A stretch of DNA of 64,000 bases from NCBI GenBank assembly GCA_020631735.1, contig CM036191.1:38919335-38983334 (forward strand), given 5' to 3'. The DNA is from Saccharum officinarum (lineage: Eukaryota > Streptophyta > Magnoliopsida > Poales > Poaceae). Shown here one piece after another: positions 11,650 through 22,479 of the stretch. Both the position numbers and the translations under genes were made by a program. Numbering within the stretch: the first letter of the stretch is position 1; every line of letters begins with the position of its first letter. Under the pieces are notes generated by a model that saw nothing but the letters and a program-made list of their open reading frames with translations, had not been told where the DNA came from and did no database searches.

Positions 11650-14150
11650 AGCTTGGTCCATTTCTTTAGAAAGCACCCATTTCTAAAGTAGCATTGAATA
11701 TGTTTCCATCTGCACTTTGGGTATGCCATTTGCTAAAGCTGCTTCGACCGCCTTCCAGCAGGCGATAGTCTCTGCCATGAGAGGGTCATGCACCTCCACT
11801 AACTTGCTCACCCCTGCCAACACCGTATCTCCTAGGTGATCACGTATCACATAGCCCCAACCTCCCATCTTGGTAGATGGAATGAAGGCGCCATTGATAT
11901 TGATCTTCGGCAGGCTCGTCGTGGGAGGCGACCAGGATCGCCTTATTGCCATTGGACTACTAGGTGGTATCTTTTGCTCTATTCGAATTTTAGCAACCAA
12001 GTGTCGAACCATGCTTGTGAATTAAGTGCCTGTCAGTAACTTCTCTCCCACATTCAATGCATTCCGAACACTCCAATTTCCAAGAGGAGAATGAGTGTCA
12101 TGTTACATACTTATTCGGCCATGGACAAAATATTTTCCACCATATCACATGGGGATTGCATCTCAAGCAGCCTTTCTCTGAACATGATCAAGCCCTAGCT
12201 CTTTCCAACACTTCCGTACAAGCTTGCATTTGAGAAAGAAGTGTCCACCATCCTCATCAAAACCATTTGTACATTGTCAATAGAGACCCCTCTTAATGAA
12301 ATATGGGCACAATGTTCGATCGAGAAAAAAATGTCAATAGAGACCTCCCCTTCATTTAATGTTCCTTTTTAAAGCCAAACTATTATGCTCGAGACACCAG
12401 ACAAATTGTTTAGTATTTGGCGAACATGAGAGCTTCCAAATTTCACCAATCTGAATTTCACCAACCCCTCATCAGTACCTAAGCTAGATGTCTCTCCTTG
12501 TTGGCGAGATGCTATGCGCTCCCTTTGTCCTCTAGGACATAGTATGTTGATTCCTTTCGGATCAAAGTGCCATGGAACAAAATAAACCTCACCTGGTCTC
12601 ATTGGTATAGACATGATATCTCTCACATGTTCCTCTCAAAAAAATATCTTCCAGTAGCTCAACATCCCATAAGCCGGTTAGAGGATCAATGAGCTCTAAA
12701 ACTTTGGACAAATCACTGACCCTCTTTAATTCATGGGTCTTCCTAGATTCTGATCGATTCTCCATCACCCACTCACCATATAATACCCTCTAGTTCTTAG
12801 CTTTCATAACTCCACCTTCTGTGCACTACTTGGTCATCAAAAGTCTAGCACATAGAGAGTCTGGGTTCATCACAATTCTCCAAGCTTGCCTTGCCAGCAT
12901 AGCAAGGTCAGACAAGTACAAATCCCGGTACCCCAACCCCCCTCCCCCCGCGTCCTTTCAGCAACACAGAGTAATTTGGTAAGATTGAAGCATGACATGG
13001 CATATGTTGGGATAGCCGGCATAGTGACCTTGATTAATATTTCCTTCCCTGCTTCAGGGAGCAGTCTCTCCTCCCATCCTTGAATTCTTTTCCATACCTG
13101 ATCTTTGAAGTACTCAAACATCTTCCCTTTAGAACAACCAATGTATACTGGCAAACCTAGATATTTGTCACTTCTAGCTTTATTTGGTATGCCAAGAATT
13201 TCCATGAACCTTTCCCTTGTTGCCATACTTGTGTTTCTACTGAACATTATGGATGAGTTATCTTTATTAATAACCTACCCCAAGCAAAATGCCTCATAAA
13301 GTTGTAGCACATGTCGAAGATGATGTGTACTCTTGTCATTGACTTTTAGGAGAAGCAATGGGTCATCAGCGAGCAGTAAGTGAGTAATGCTTGGTGCATT
13401 GCTGCAAATAGTCACCCCCTCAAGAGAACCACTGTCCTCATTAACTTTGGTACGATACCATAGTGATGCACTTCATGATCAGCTTTGTCCACCACTTAGG
13501 GAAACCCATTTTCTCCATCATTATTTGCTCTAGGAACCGCCATTCCACACGATCATAGGCCTTGCTCATATCCAATTTCAGAGCAGCATAACCGACTACA
13601 GCTTGTCTCTTATTCTGCTTGTAGTGCGACAGCTCATAAGCAATTAACATATTATCTGTTATCAGCCTCCTAGGTACAAAACACATTAGTTGGGAGCAAT
13701 AATATCTGAGAGTATCAGCTTTAGGCGGTTTGCAGTACCTTCGACGCTACTTTATATATCACATTGCACAGATTGATGGGCCGAAGGTCGTTGAGCTTCT
13801 TCGGTTTTGTCACTTTAGGAATTAATGCCACTTCAGTTTCCATTTTGCTAGCATCTCCCCACCATAAAAAAAGTTTTGACTTCCCAGATCGCATCCTCAC
13901 CACAAATATCCTAACATTTTTTATAAGAAAGGGCTGGCATGCCATCGCCACCAAGAGATTTGAAATCGCTTATACTATCCAATCCCCTTTTACTCTCTTC
14001 CTTTGTAAATTCCTTGGTTAATGAGGTATTCATCTCCTGGGACACACCTGTTGCTGCACATGTTGCAGTAATTCATTCAGCAATGGCTAATCGCAATGGC
14101 AGGGGCACCAGATTTCTCCGTTGTGACACCAGAATTATCTAGTGCTCTAT
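11650..14150 (-). mobile_element. Decayed L1-type LINE (reverse transcriptase plus RNase H)
   Basis: Minus-strand fragments read in order: 13954-13721 carries the RT start with [20 protein letters not shown]; 13686-13441 carries LDMSKAYDRVEWRFLEQIM; 13247-12870 carries YLGLPVYIGCSK and WEERLLPEAGKEILIK; 12626-12369 carries the WHFDPKG segment that precedes the zf-RVT domain; 12012-11683 carries a plant-type RNase H (KININGAF, GGWGYVIRD, PLMAETIACWKA). This order is that of plant L1-clade elements with a C-terminal RNase H. The endonuclease domain expected upstream is not seen and the frame is broken at least five times, so the copy is 5'-truncated and dead. No clean poly-A tail is visible at the 11600 end. 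Confidence 0.85.
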
Positions 14151-14479
14151 GTGAAAGCAACCCTAGCCTCTAGCGGCTAGTTGAGTGTGTTGGGGCTATA
14201 TATACCTCCATACCTAGACATTTGGAGTATGTTAGAGCTTGAGGAAGCTATAGTTGAATTGAGACTCATCCAATTGTGCTCTAGCTACCATATGTGCTTA
14301 AGAGAAGGTTAGATGATTAGCTAAAGTTCTTAGTTTACTGCATAGCCTAGTTAGGGATTGTTTAGAGCTTGCTCTAGGTTTAAGCGTAGTGTTTAGTAAG
14401 GTTTGCATACCTCCAAGATATCGGTGCTTGCGCACACCAAGAGATGTATATACGGGGCTTGTAATCTCGCGAGATCACA
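14150..14479. repeat. LTR-like repeat sequence, left of the CACTA end
   Basis: No ORF. The text continues in style on the far side of the CACTA fragment (14749-14940) and looks like one LTR or LTR-derived repeat interrupted at about 14510. The retroelement family was not identified. Confidence 0.35.
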
Positions 14480-14509
14480 CACCAACAAAGTTTGTGGTGT
14501 GGTCGCTAA

Positions 14510-14718
14510 AAGTTGCAACGAGCTGTTGGTCGCTATAAATAGCACCGTCAGGCCGTCGATCGCTAAAGATCATGTCCGTCACTATTTACTTATAGCTATG
14601 CCTTTTGTAGCAACAGCTGGGGTCCGTCGCTATAACTATTTAGCAATTGATTGTTCGTTGTTGTACAGGCCTTTTAGTAACTCCAAAGCAGTCACTGTTT
14701 TAAGGTTATGGTGTAGTG
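14510..14718. mobile_element. Right end of a CACTA (En/Spm-type) transposon
   Basis: The block ends in GGTTATGGTGTAGTG, the reverse complement of a CACTACACC terminus. Just inside are several copies of a subterminal motif such as GTCGCTATAAATAG, CCGTCGCTATAACTATT and CGTCACTATTTA. CACTA elements carry short CACTA inverted termini with arrays of subterminal motifs bound by the transposase. No transposase ORF and no matching left CACTA end is visible, so it is a fragment or a deletion derivative. Confidence 0.6.
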
Positions 14719-15480
14719 CACCAACATAGTTTGTGGTGTGGTCTCTAATGTTGTACGAGGGACGAGAGGCTCTCAGCGTTTTAGCTGAAGCTCTTCGTAT
14801 TGAATACGGCAAGGAGCGGTCTCACGAAGGCTACATGGAGACCCACTTGCGCATAGGGAAGGCTCGTGGGCTATCCATAGAATTACCTGACCGAAAGCTT
14901 GGCCCTTGCAAGGGCTCCAACAAGGACTAGTGGGAAGCCTGTTTTTTTATACCTCAGTAATAAGCATGGTCGTATGGGAGTGTGCATTCTCTAACTCAAT
15001 TTACGTTTTCGAGTTAACTTTGTTTTCTTGGTGTGTGCTTTACCTTTCTATCCAGCTTGCTAGTTAGTTGATAGGATTGAAACTTAGGGTGAAAAACTCT
15101 TTTTTGCGTTAGAGATAGCAATACTTAGAAAAACCTGGTGCACATCTAGTTAGACTTGTGTAGGTTTTTATAAGTGTTTTTTGTCTTAGTTTTTAGCTAA
15201 CCTAATTCAACTCCTCTTATATGTCATAATCTCTTAAAAAGGGATAAAATAAATAGAAGAATTTCAACTTAACTTGAGCATAAAAAATCTATAGCATAAA
15301 ATTTGAAAATTAAAATTTAGATTCACAACATCATAACAAGATATCAGATGCAACAACAGCCACCATAGTATAAGCTAATGTTTCAACTAAATGCATATTG
15401 AAGATTCACGGATGTGCCGTGCAAAAAAAAATCAGTATATGGATGACAAACAAATAGGTCAATAATTGTTAAGTTTATCA
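14719..15480. other. Intergenic, no gene seen
   Basis: The first ~220 bp continue the LTR-like repeat found left of the CACTA fragment. The remainder is AT-rich without a supported ORF. Confidence 0.4.
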
Positions 15481-15579
15481 CAAACTAATGAGTATGGTGA
15501 CGACACTCTCTTTGGATGCAGAGAAAACATGCAATTAGCCAAACTATTGAGTTTGGTGACGGCACTCTCTTTGGATGCA
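15481..15579. repeat. Two-copy local direct repeat (period 59 bp)
   Basis: A ~40-bp unit beginning CAAACTAATGAGTATGGTGA at 15481 recurs at 15540 with few changes, both copies ending CTCTTTGGATGCA. It lies in the distal 5' flank of the LRR kinase gene. Confidence 0.8.
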
Positions 15580-15852
15580 TACATATGAACTTTCCACACT
15601 ATAGCTAATGTGTTTTGCGGGGAAAGTGATAAAACTCCAGAATATACATATACAAAAAGAGAAACGCGTTGTACTATACTCTACTCTATTGCCAGCTAAC
15701 GCCATTATTGATGGCCGCTATGGATGACCTATTTTTCCTGTGTGATCATACAAGTTCGTCATTAGAAGACCGAAAAGAAGGTCGACGGGTAAAATACTAT
15801 TGCAGAGACGCGTTCCTACTCCCGACAGGGTTGCACATAAATATTCTACTCC

Positions 15853-15856
<4 letters not shown>

Positions 15857-15932
<76 letters not shown>
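15857..15932. repeat. (TA)n microsatellite
   Basis: An uninterrupted TA run of about 76 bp, about 370 bp upstream of the LRR kinase start codon. Confidence 0.98.
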
Positions 15933-15933
<1 letters not shown>

Positions 15934-16123
15934 TATAGCTAGCTACAGAATATATATATACGATAATATACTAATTTACGACATGTCAGTATATATACGA
16001 TATTGATTACTATAACACATGATATTTACCATAATATAGTATCACATAGTAAGGAGTACTATAATCTCGTATTAGTATAGCAATTATCGTAAATCAAAGT
16101 GGCTACAGAATACCAGCTGTAGG

Positions 16124-16128
<5 letters not shown>

Positions 16129-16198
<70 letters not shown>
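16129..16198. repeat. (AT)n microsatellite in the promoter of the LRR kinase gene
   Basis: An uninterrupted AT run of about 70 bp ending about 104 bp before the ATG at 16302. It occupies the position where the core promoter or 5' UTR would be expected, so no separate TATA box can be assigned. Confidence 0.97.
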
Positions 16199-16201
<3 letters not shown>

Positions 16202-19150
16202 CACCTACCAGCAGCACAGCAAACAACCTTGTCACAGCACTGCAACTGCTTGTTGTATGTCTCTCTCGCTGTGGGACTAAAACAGCAAGCAGCTCACTCC
16301 AATGGCGGTTGCTTGCAGCTCGGTCTTGTTGCTGGCCATCTCGTTGTCAGCCTCAGCCCTTGTGCAAGGAGTCTCTTCTTCCTCTGCCACTGCCAGCTCC
16401 AGTGAGAGCAGCAACGCCGACCTCGCCGCGCTGCTGGCTTTCAAATCCCAGCTCTCCGATCCTCTCGGTGTCCTTGCCAGCAGCTGGAGAGCCAACGTGT
16501 CCCTGTGTCACTGGGTCGGCGTCTCATGCGGCCGCCGGCAGCAACGTGTCACGGCTCTGTCGCTGCCGGACGTGGTCCTTCAAGGAGAGCTCAGCCCACA
16601 CCTTGGTAACCTTTCTTTCCTCTCCCTGCTCAACCTGACCAACACCGGCCTAGTTGGCTCGATCCCTGCTGAGCTTAGTGCGCTACGTCGCCTGAGGGTC
16701 CTTTCTCTTTTCGGGAATAGCCTCTCAGGTGCCATCCCTAGTAGCATAGGAAACCTCACAAGGCTCGCACTCTTTCGCCTAGGCAACAACAGCCTCTCGG
16801 GGAGATCCCACCGGGGCTGCTGCAGAACATGCCCAGCCTGCAGAGGGTTTCTCTCGAAAGGAACCAGTTGAGTGGCCACATACCACCATATCTGTTCAAC
16901 AACACACCTTCCCTGTGGTTCATCGACATGGGAAACAACAGCCTGTCGGGTCCCATACCTCACGGTGTGGGTTCCTTGCCCATGCTTGAGCACTTGAACC
17001 TGAATTACAACCAGCTTGGCGGCACGGTACCCCCAGCCATCTACAACATGTCGAGGATGCGAGTCATCGCATTCCACAATAACAATCTCAGTGGTGTGAT
17101 TCCGAGCAACGGCAACGTCAGTTTCATCCTTCCGATGCTGGAGTGGCTTGACCTCAGCAGGAACAACTTCGCAGGCCGGGTTCCACTAGGGCTTGTAGCA
17201 TGCCAACACCTTGGGTACCTCGATTTGTATCACAACCATTTCTCCGACTTGGTGCCAACTTGGTTGGCTCAGCTACCACGCCTCACCTATCTGTCATTGG
17301 GTGGAAACTACCTGGTTGGCTCTATTCCATCTGCTCTTGCCAATCTCTCCCAGCTTACTGCGCTGCAGCTTGCTTTAAGTCAGCTGACTGGCCCAATTCC
17401 AAGCTCTCTTGGGAATTTATCTCACCTGTCTTTCCTGAATTTGCAAGTGAATCTGTTGTCTGGCTCAGTGCCACCAACACTAGGGAACATCCCAGCTTTG
17501 CGAATTCTAGCCCTGTCGGACAATAATTTAGAGGGGAATCTAACCGACTTGCTGTCCTCCCTTTCCAACTGTAGGAAACTCGAGGTCCTTGACATATCTG
17601 ATAACTCCTTCATCGGGGGATTCCCAGAACTTGTGGGAAACCTGTCTACAAAGTTAAATCGCTTTGCGGCAGGCTACAACAAGTTAACAGCCAGTCTTCC
17701 ATCGACACTGTCAAACTTAAGTAGCCTTGAAAGGATAGAACTTCCCAGCAACCTACTCACAGGGCCAATCCCAGAGTCTATCATAGGGATGCAAAATCTA
17801 GCATTCTTTGATGTCTCAAGCAATCACTTGTCAGGCCATGTCCCAACAGAAATTGGTACACTCGAAAGCCTACAGCAATTATTTCTCCAAGGAAACAAAT
17901 TCTTAGGCTCTGTACCGGATAGCATTGGCAATCTTAGCTGGCTAGAACACATCGACTTCTCCCAGAACCAGTTGGGTTCAACAATACCGGCAAGCCTTTT
18001 TAGGCTTGAGAAGCTTATCCACCTAGATCTTTCTCATAATTTGTTTACAGGTGAATTACCCGGTGATGTAGGTGGGTTAAAACAAGTGGATACAGTGGAC
18101 CTGTCTTCCAATTTTTTGCGTGGAAGCATCCCAGAATCGTTTGGACAACCTAGGATGCTCACTAACCTAAATCTATCACACAACTCGTTCCAAAGCTCTA
18201 TCCCAGACTCGTTTCAAGACCTTACTAGCCTACAAGCGTTAGATCTCTCCTCAAATAATCTCTCTGGCACCATTCCCATGTTCTTTGCTAACTTCACATT
18301 CTTGACAACCCTGAATCTCTCCTTTAATAAGCTAGAAGGCAGGATACCAGAGGGAGGTATATTCTCAAATATTACGATCCAATCTTTGACTGGGAACGCC
18401 TTGGATTTTTGCCATGTCGTCATGAAAAGTCTCACACGAATATTAGGCGCTTCTTGAAATATGTAATCCTTGCTGCTGCCATAGCATTTGGGTCGACTCT
18501 GCTTTGTGTTTGCCTGATGATCAGAAGGAAACTTAAGAGCAAAGGAGAGGCTAATAGCTCTATCATCGTTGATCAAGGTGATATGGCTGAGCACAGAATT
18601 GTCTCCTACCATGACCTCGTTCATGCCACAGCAAATTTCAGCGACGACAACCTGTTGGGGACTGGAGGCTTTGGAAAAGTTTTCAAGGGCCAACTGAGCG
18701 ATGGTTTGGTGGTTGCTGTAAAAGTTCTAAACATGCAGCTGGAAGAGGCCATCAGGAGCTTCGATGCGGAGTGTCGTGTGCTTCGCATGGCTCGGCACCA
18801 CAACCTGATAAGGGTAATAACCACCTGCTCCAACCTGGACTTCAGAGCGCTCGTGCTCCAGTACATGCCCAATGGTAGCTTAGAGAAGATCCTACACTCT
18901 GAAGATAGAAGGAATTTGGGGTTCCTTAAAAGGTTGGAGATCATGCTTGATGTGTCCATGGCAATGGACTATCTTCACCATGAGCATTATGAGGTCGTCC
19001 TGCACTGTGACTTGAAGCCTAGCAATGTGCTATTTGACAGCGACATGACGGCACGCGTGGCAGACTTTGGAATTGCAAAGTTGCTATTGGGTGAGGACAA
19101 CTCAATGACTACTGCTAGCATGCCTGGAACACTTGGGTACATGGCACCAG

Positions 19151-19264
19151 GTACTACCACTTGTATTCTATTTTGCTATATATAACTATATCTTTGATCG
19201 TATATACTCATTCAGTTGATTGATCATGCTAACATTTTGTTATCTGAATTTATTGAGCTATCAG
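19151..19264 (+). other. Intron of the LRR kinase gene
   Basis: The donor CCAG^GTACTA and acceptor TATCAG^AGTATG join a split Glu codon (G|AG) and restore [20 protein letters not shown], the expected kinase sequence. The length is 114 bp. An intron just inside the APE motif is characteristic of LRR-XII kinase genes. Confidence 0.9.
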
Positions 19265-19638
19265 AGTATGGATCCTTTGGAAAGGCATCTCGCAAGAGCG
19301 ATGTGTTCAGCTTTGGAATCATACTTCTTGAAGTATTCACTGGAAAGAGACCCACAGATCCCATGTTCGTTGGAGATCTGAGCATCAGGCAGTGGGTTCA
19401 GCAAGCCTTTCCATCAGAGATTTTCCATGTTCTGGACGAACAGATCCTCCAAGAAGCTTCCTCTTCTGCCCCGGACCTGAAGCACTTACTGCCACCAATA
19501 TTTGAGTTGGGTTTGCTCTGCTCAAGTGACTCACCTGACCAAAGGTTATCGATGAGCGATGTTGTGGTGGTACTGAAGAAAATAAAAAAGGATTACACCA
19601 AGTCTGCATCAGCGACAGAGCTGTATGCTGCCCAGTGA
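19265..19638 (+). CDS. Second exon of the LRR kinase gene (kinase C-lobe)
   Basis: Read in phase from the intron acceptor, this exon codes for the kinase C-lobe: [32 protein letters not shown] and the terminal helix ending SATELYAAQ before TGA at 19636-19638. It has no lesions. The bases downstream to about 19900 are T-rich and plausibly 3' UTR, but no clear polyadenylation signal was assigned. Confidence 0.88.
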
Positions 19639-20514
19639 CGTGTCTGTTCTCTTCGTTCCCTTCTGCAGCTGCAGCGAAGTCTTGCTACATTTTGCCTACT
19701 TTTTCCTTAGTCTGCCAACGTGTTTGTTTGTTCCTGTTGTGAATTTTGTTAATGCTTCTTTCGTATTTGAGATAAGTTTGCATACTGTGAAATGGAGAGT
19801 TAACTGGTGTGCTGTTGTAACTGAAACCTTGGTCGTAATAAGTTGCGAGATTCTGACTATCTGAATCCCATAATGTACTTGTGAGTTGTAAGGAAAACGG
19901 TACTGTCCTCAGATTCCCATCGGGGTCTAGTTGAAACTCGAAATACAAATGAGAAGAGGCATTGCAGCAACTCTGGGGTGCAAATGAACACCTCGGTGGC
20001 TGTGGTTTTTTCTGCATTTCAGAGTTCTGACAACGGTTTGACACATCTACTGAGCCTCCCAGGAATTCAATACTAATCAGAAAACTTGTATCCCTGCATA
20101 TTCCAGTGAGTCGTCTCAGAACGGAACTTAAACGATTGCCAGCTGAGATGAGGAAATAGTTTGATCTTGACCTTAACTTCGAGGTTGATTCGATCTCATA
20201 TATCATTTAACTCGGGGACTCTGGGTCATGGTCTTCTTACATGAGTTTCTTGTAACTGGCTAAGTGCAGTCTCGAATGGTGACTAGAAGAGACTGAATTT
20301 TGGATACAGCTGAACACAACATGATAGATAATGCTTTCCTAGGTGAGAAGTAGTATTCCGAACTTTAGCAGCTGATCGTAAACAAAGGGGAATCTCATAA
20401 AGGAAACATTCTAATATTTTTTTACAGTAAGCTAAAACTGATTTATGGATGGTAAGTCGTTGTTCTTACTTATGACTAAATGGAGGCAAAGTGGTGGTGG
20501 TGCAAGGTTTCTCT
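19639..20514. other. 3' flank of the LRR kinase gene
   Basis: No recognised gene. A minus-strand ORF with a true ATG (20206 to 19685, 173 aa) overlaps the likely 3' UTR but resembles nothing I know and lacks domain-like patterning. Confidence 0.4.
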
Positions 20515-20640
20515 TGTTTATGTGCAGGTAGTGGAAAGACCTGTTGGACGATAGCAAAGGTCAAGCAAGGTCTGTGCCAATGTAGCGTGGGCGGTGAAGG
20601 CCGGACAAAAGGGCTTGGACCAAGGGACTGAGGCCTAAAG
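20515..20640 (+). repeat. SIRE/Opie-Ji-type LTR fragment
   Basis: This stretch resembles 8040-8160 in the 3' LTR of the first copia element: both carry AAGGTCAAG, CTGTGCC, GCGGTGAAGG and GGCTTGGACC in the same order, ending at AGGGACT. It is a short diverged remnant with no recognisable internal region next to it. Confidence 0.6.
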
Positions 20641-21109
20641 AACCACGAGTGATGCACACCAACATTGGTTTTTTTCAGATAAAGATCAGAAAACACTGGT
20701 ATCGAGGAAGAAACCACATTCTTCTGTATTCCTTCCATTTCAATTCCGTTTTCAATCCAACAATTTTCAGTAAAAATTCCGTTTACTTACAACAATCTTT
20801 TGTTGTTTCTGGTTCTTCGACAACATGTGCTTCTTCTACTAATTATGATTGTGCTTGTGCAGATGTTGGGTTTGTGACGCACTGACGCTGGTTGTATAAT
20901 TGACACAGGAGCCGGAGTAAAAAAAGGATTTTTATTGTCCTGGTCCTCCTCATTGTGCAACTCTAAGTACTACAAAAAATGACATAATACATAATCAATT
21001 ATGTTTTTCAATCATTAAATTCCTAGTAGATCCGGAAGAGTTCAACATTAAATTCGAAATTAGAAGTGAGAATGCCTAAATGGGAAAAAGGAGATTAGTT
21101 TCTGAATTA

Positions 21110-21340
21110 GGCCCTGTTTGGTTTAGACATGTTAAAGTTTAACTCCTATTACATTAATGTTGCGGCAAATGCATAGAGTACTAAATGTAGACTAATTGCA
21201 TGCATGTCGGCACAGATTACGTGTAATTTACGAGACGAATCTATTAAGCCTAATTAGTCTAAGATTAGAAACTTTTTTTCAAATAAAACAAAAGTGATAC
21301 GATGTTTTATTAAACTTAAATACCCAAACCAAACATGCCG
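21110..21340. mobile_element. Tourist-like MITE (PIF/Harbinger type)
   Basis: Terminal inverted repeats GGCCCTGTTTGGTTT at the left and AACCAAACATGCCG at the right are flanked by TTA at 21107-21109 and 21341-21343, the 3-bp target site of Tourist/PIF elements. The interior carries ACGAGACGAATCTATTAAGC and CTAATTAGTC, sequence common in a very abundant grass MITE family. It is non-autonomous, 231 bp, with no ORF. The superfamily is inferred from the TSD. Confidence 0.8.
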
Positions 21341-22089
21341 TTAGTATTACCAGCGTCAATGCGTCGTAGCGTGCGGCCTCAGGCTCTGGCTCTACCGCTC
21401 TAGGCTGCGCCTCTGCCTGCCCTGATCTGGCGCCACTGCGGTCAGGGACAGGCGGGGGCAGTTAGGGTCCGCCCATCGGACCATAAGCACCGTCCGGTAG
21501 CTTTTTCCGCCTATTTTTTCTGCTGCTCCGCGCGCGTAAGTTTTGCTGGCGAGTCGTAGGTAGCGTACGGTGGATTGAATTGTAAATAAACATATACAAC
21601 GCTGCAAACTGTGGCTACGTGGTCATGTCCGGTTGGCCCACCCCGTCCAAGTGAGCTCTCATCTTATGCATATGACTTCCAACAAACTAAAAAAAATCAT
21701 AACGGCTAAACTAAACATCTAAATTAAATTCCGATTATACCATTGAGTTTCTTGCGATAAATCCTTTAAAACAAGATCCTACATGGATATATTTAGATAA
21801 AAAATTTAACGAACATTTATCTTATGAAGATATAACATTTTCTTTTATTGAGCAGAGACGATGTTCTAGGTTTAAATAACAATGTTCCATCTTTATAAGA
21901 AGAATGTTCTCAGTTTAAAAGAACAGTGTTCTGGTTTTAGGTTCATAAAATTGGTATTATAATATATATAAAATAAATAACTAAATACATAACATAAATA
22001 AAAAATAATAGAATCTAGAGCAAAGCATAAGAAAAAAATAAAAACTCGTAATAGAGAAAAATTAAAAGAATATCACAAGGGTACTTTTC

Positions 22090-22414
22090 AAACATCCTAA
22101 GATATACTATAGAACATCACATGTATACTAAGTGAACATCACTAAATACAGTATAGAACATCGCAAATAACATAGTAGAACAACACATGTATACTACGTG
22201 AATATTACAGAATACATCATAGGACATCAAATGTATATTATGCGAACATCACAAACTACAGCATAGAACATAACAAAACACATGTATACTACATGAACAT
22301 CACATAATACATCATAAAACATCATTATATACTGCGTGAACATCACATGTATACTACGCGAACATCATATCTATATCACGTGAACATAAACAAAAACATC
22401 ACATGTATAGCACG

Positions 22415-22420
<6 letters not shown>
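22090..22420. repeat. Degenerate ~44-bp tandem array, first copy
   Basis: About seven units each approximate AGAACATCACATGTATACTA then CGTGAACATCACAAAATACATCAT, with small indels. Units are recognised by the repeated GAACATCAC and TGTATACTAC words. Confidence 0.8.

Positions 22421-22476
<56 letters not shown>
22418..22476. repeat. (TA)n microsatellite
   Basis: A TA run of about 59 bp, interrupting a CACGTGAA...CACGTGAA pair within the 44-bp array. Confidence 0.95.

Positions 22477-22479
<3 letters not shown>

Larger units (their letters stand above)
16302..19638 (+). pseudogene. LRR receptor-like Ser/Thr kinase (LRR-XII, Xa21-like), frame-damaged
   Basis: A plasma-membrane receptor kinase of the LRR-XII group (Xa21, FLS2, EFR-like), whose members sense microbial ligands. 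The start ATG at 16302 gives a signal peptide ([19 protein letters not shown]), then an LRRNT_2 domain ([19 protein letters not shown]), about 20 LRRs of the LxxLxLxxNxLxGxIP type, a transmembrane segment (~18457-18520) and a kinase. Kinase motifs: [24 protein letters not shown] at 19003-19029, DFG at 19063-19071, and APE completed across the intron. Cys instead of Arg before the catalytic Asp makes it a non-RD kinase, as is usual in immune receptors. Two lesions break the frame: a G run at 16799-16802 one base short, and a deletion at about 18403 that removes the conserved cysteine motif before the membrane span. The coding sum (~1,070 codons) matches the family length. It is either a recent pseudogene or an allele with assembly errors. 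Confidence 0.88.

Noticed and set aside
15669..16006. ORFs ending in long Tyr-Ile repeats
   Set aside because: Translation of the (TA)n microsatellite.
19685..20206. 173-aa antisense ORF with an ATG
   Set aside because: It overlaps the likely 3' UTR of the receptor kinase, with no recognisable family or supporting signals.
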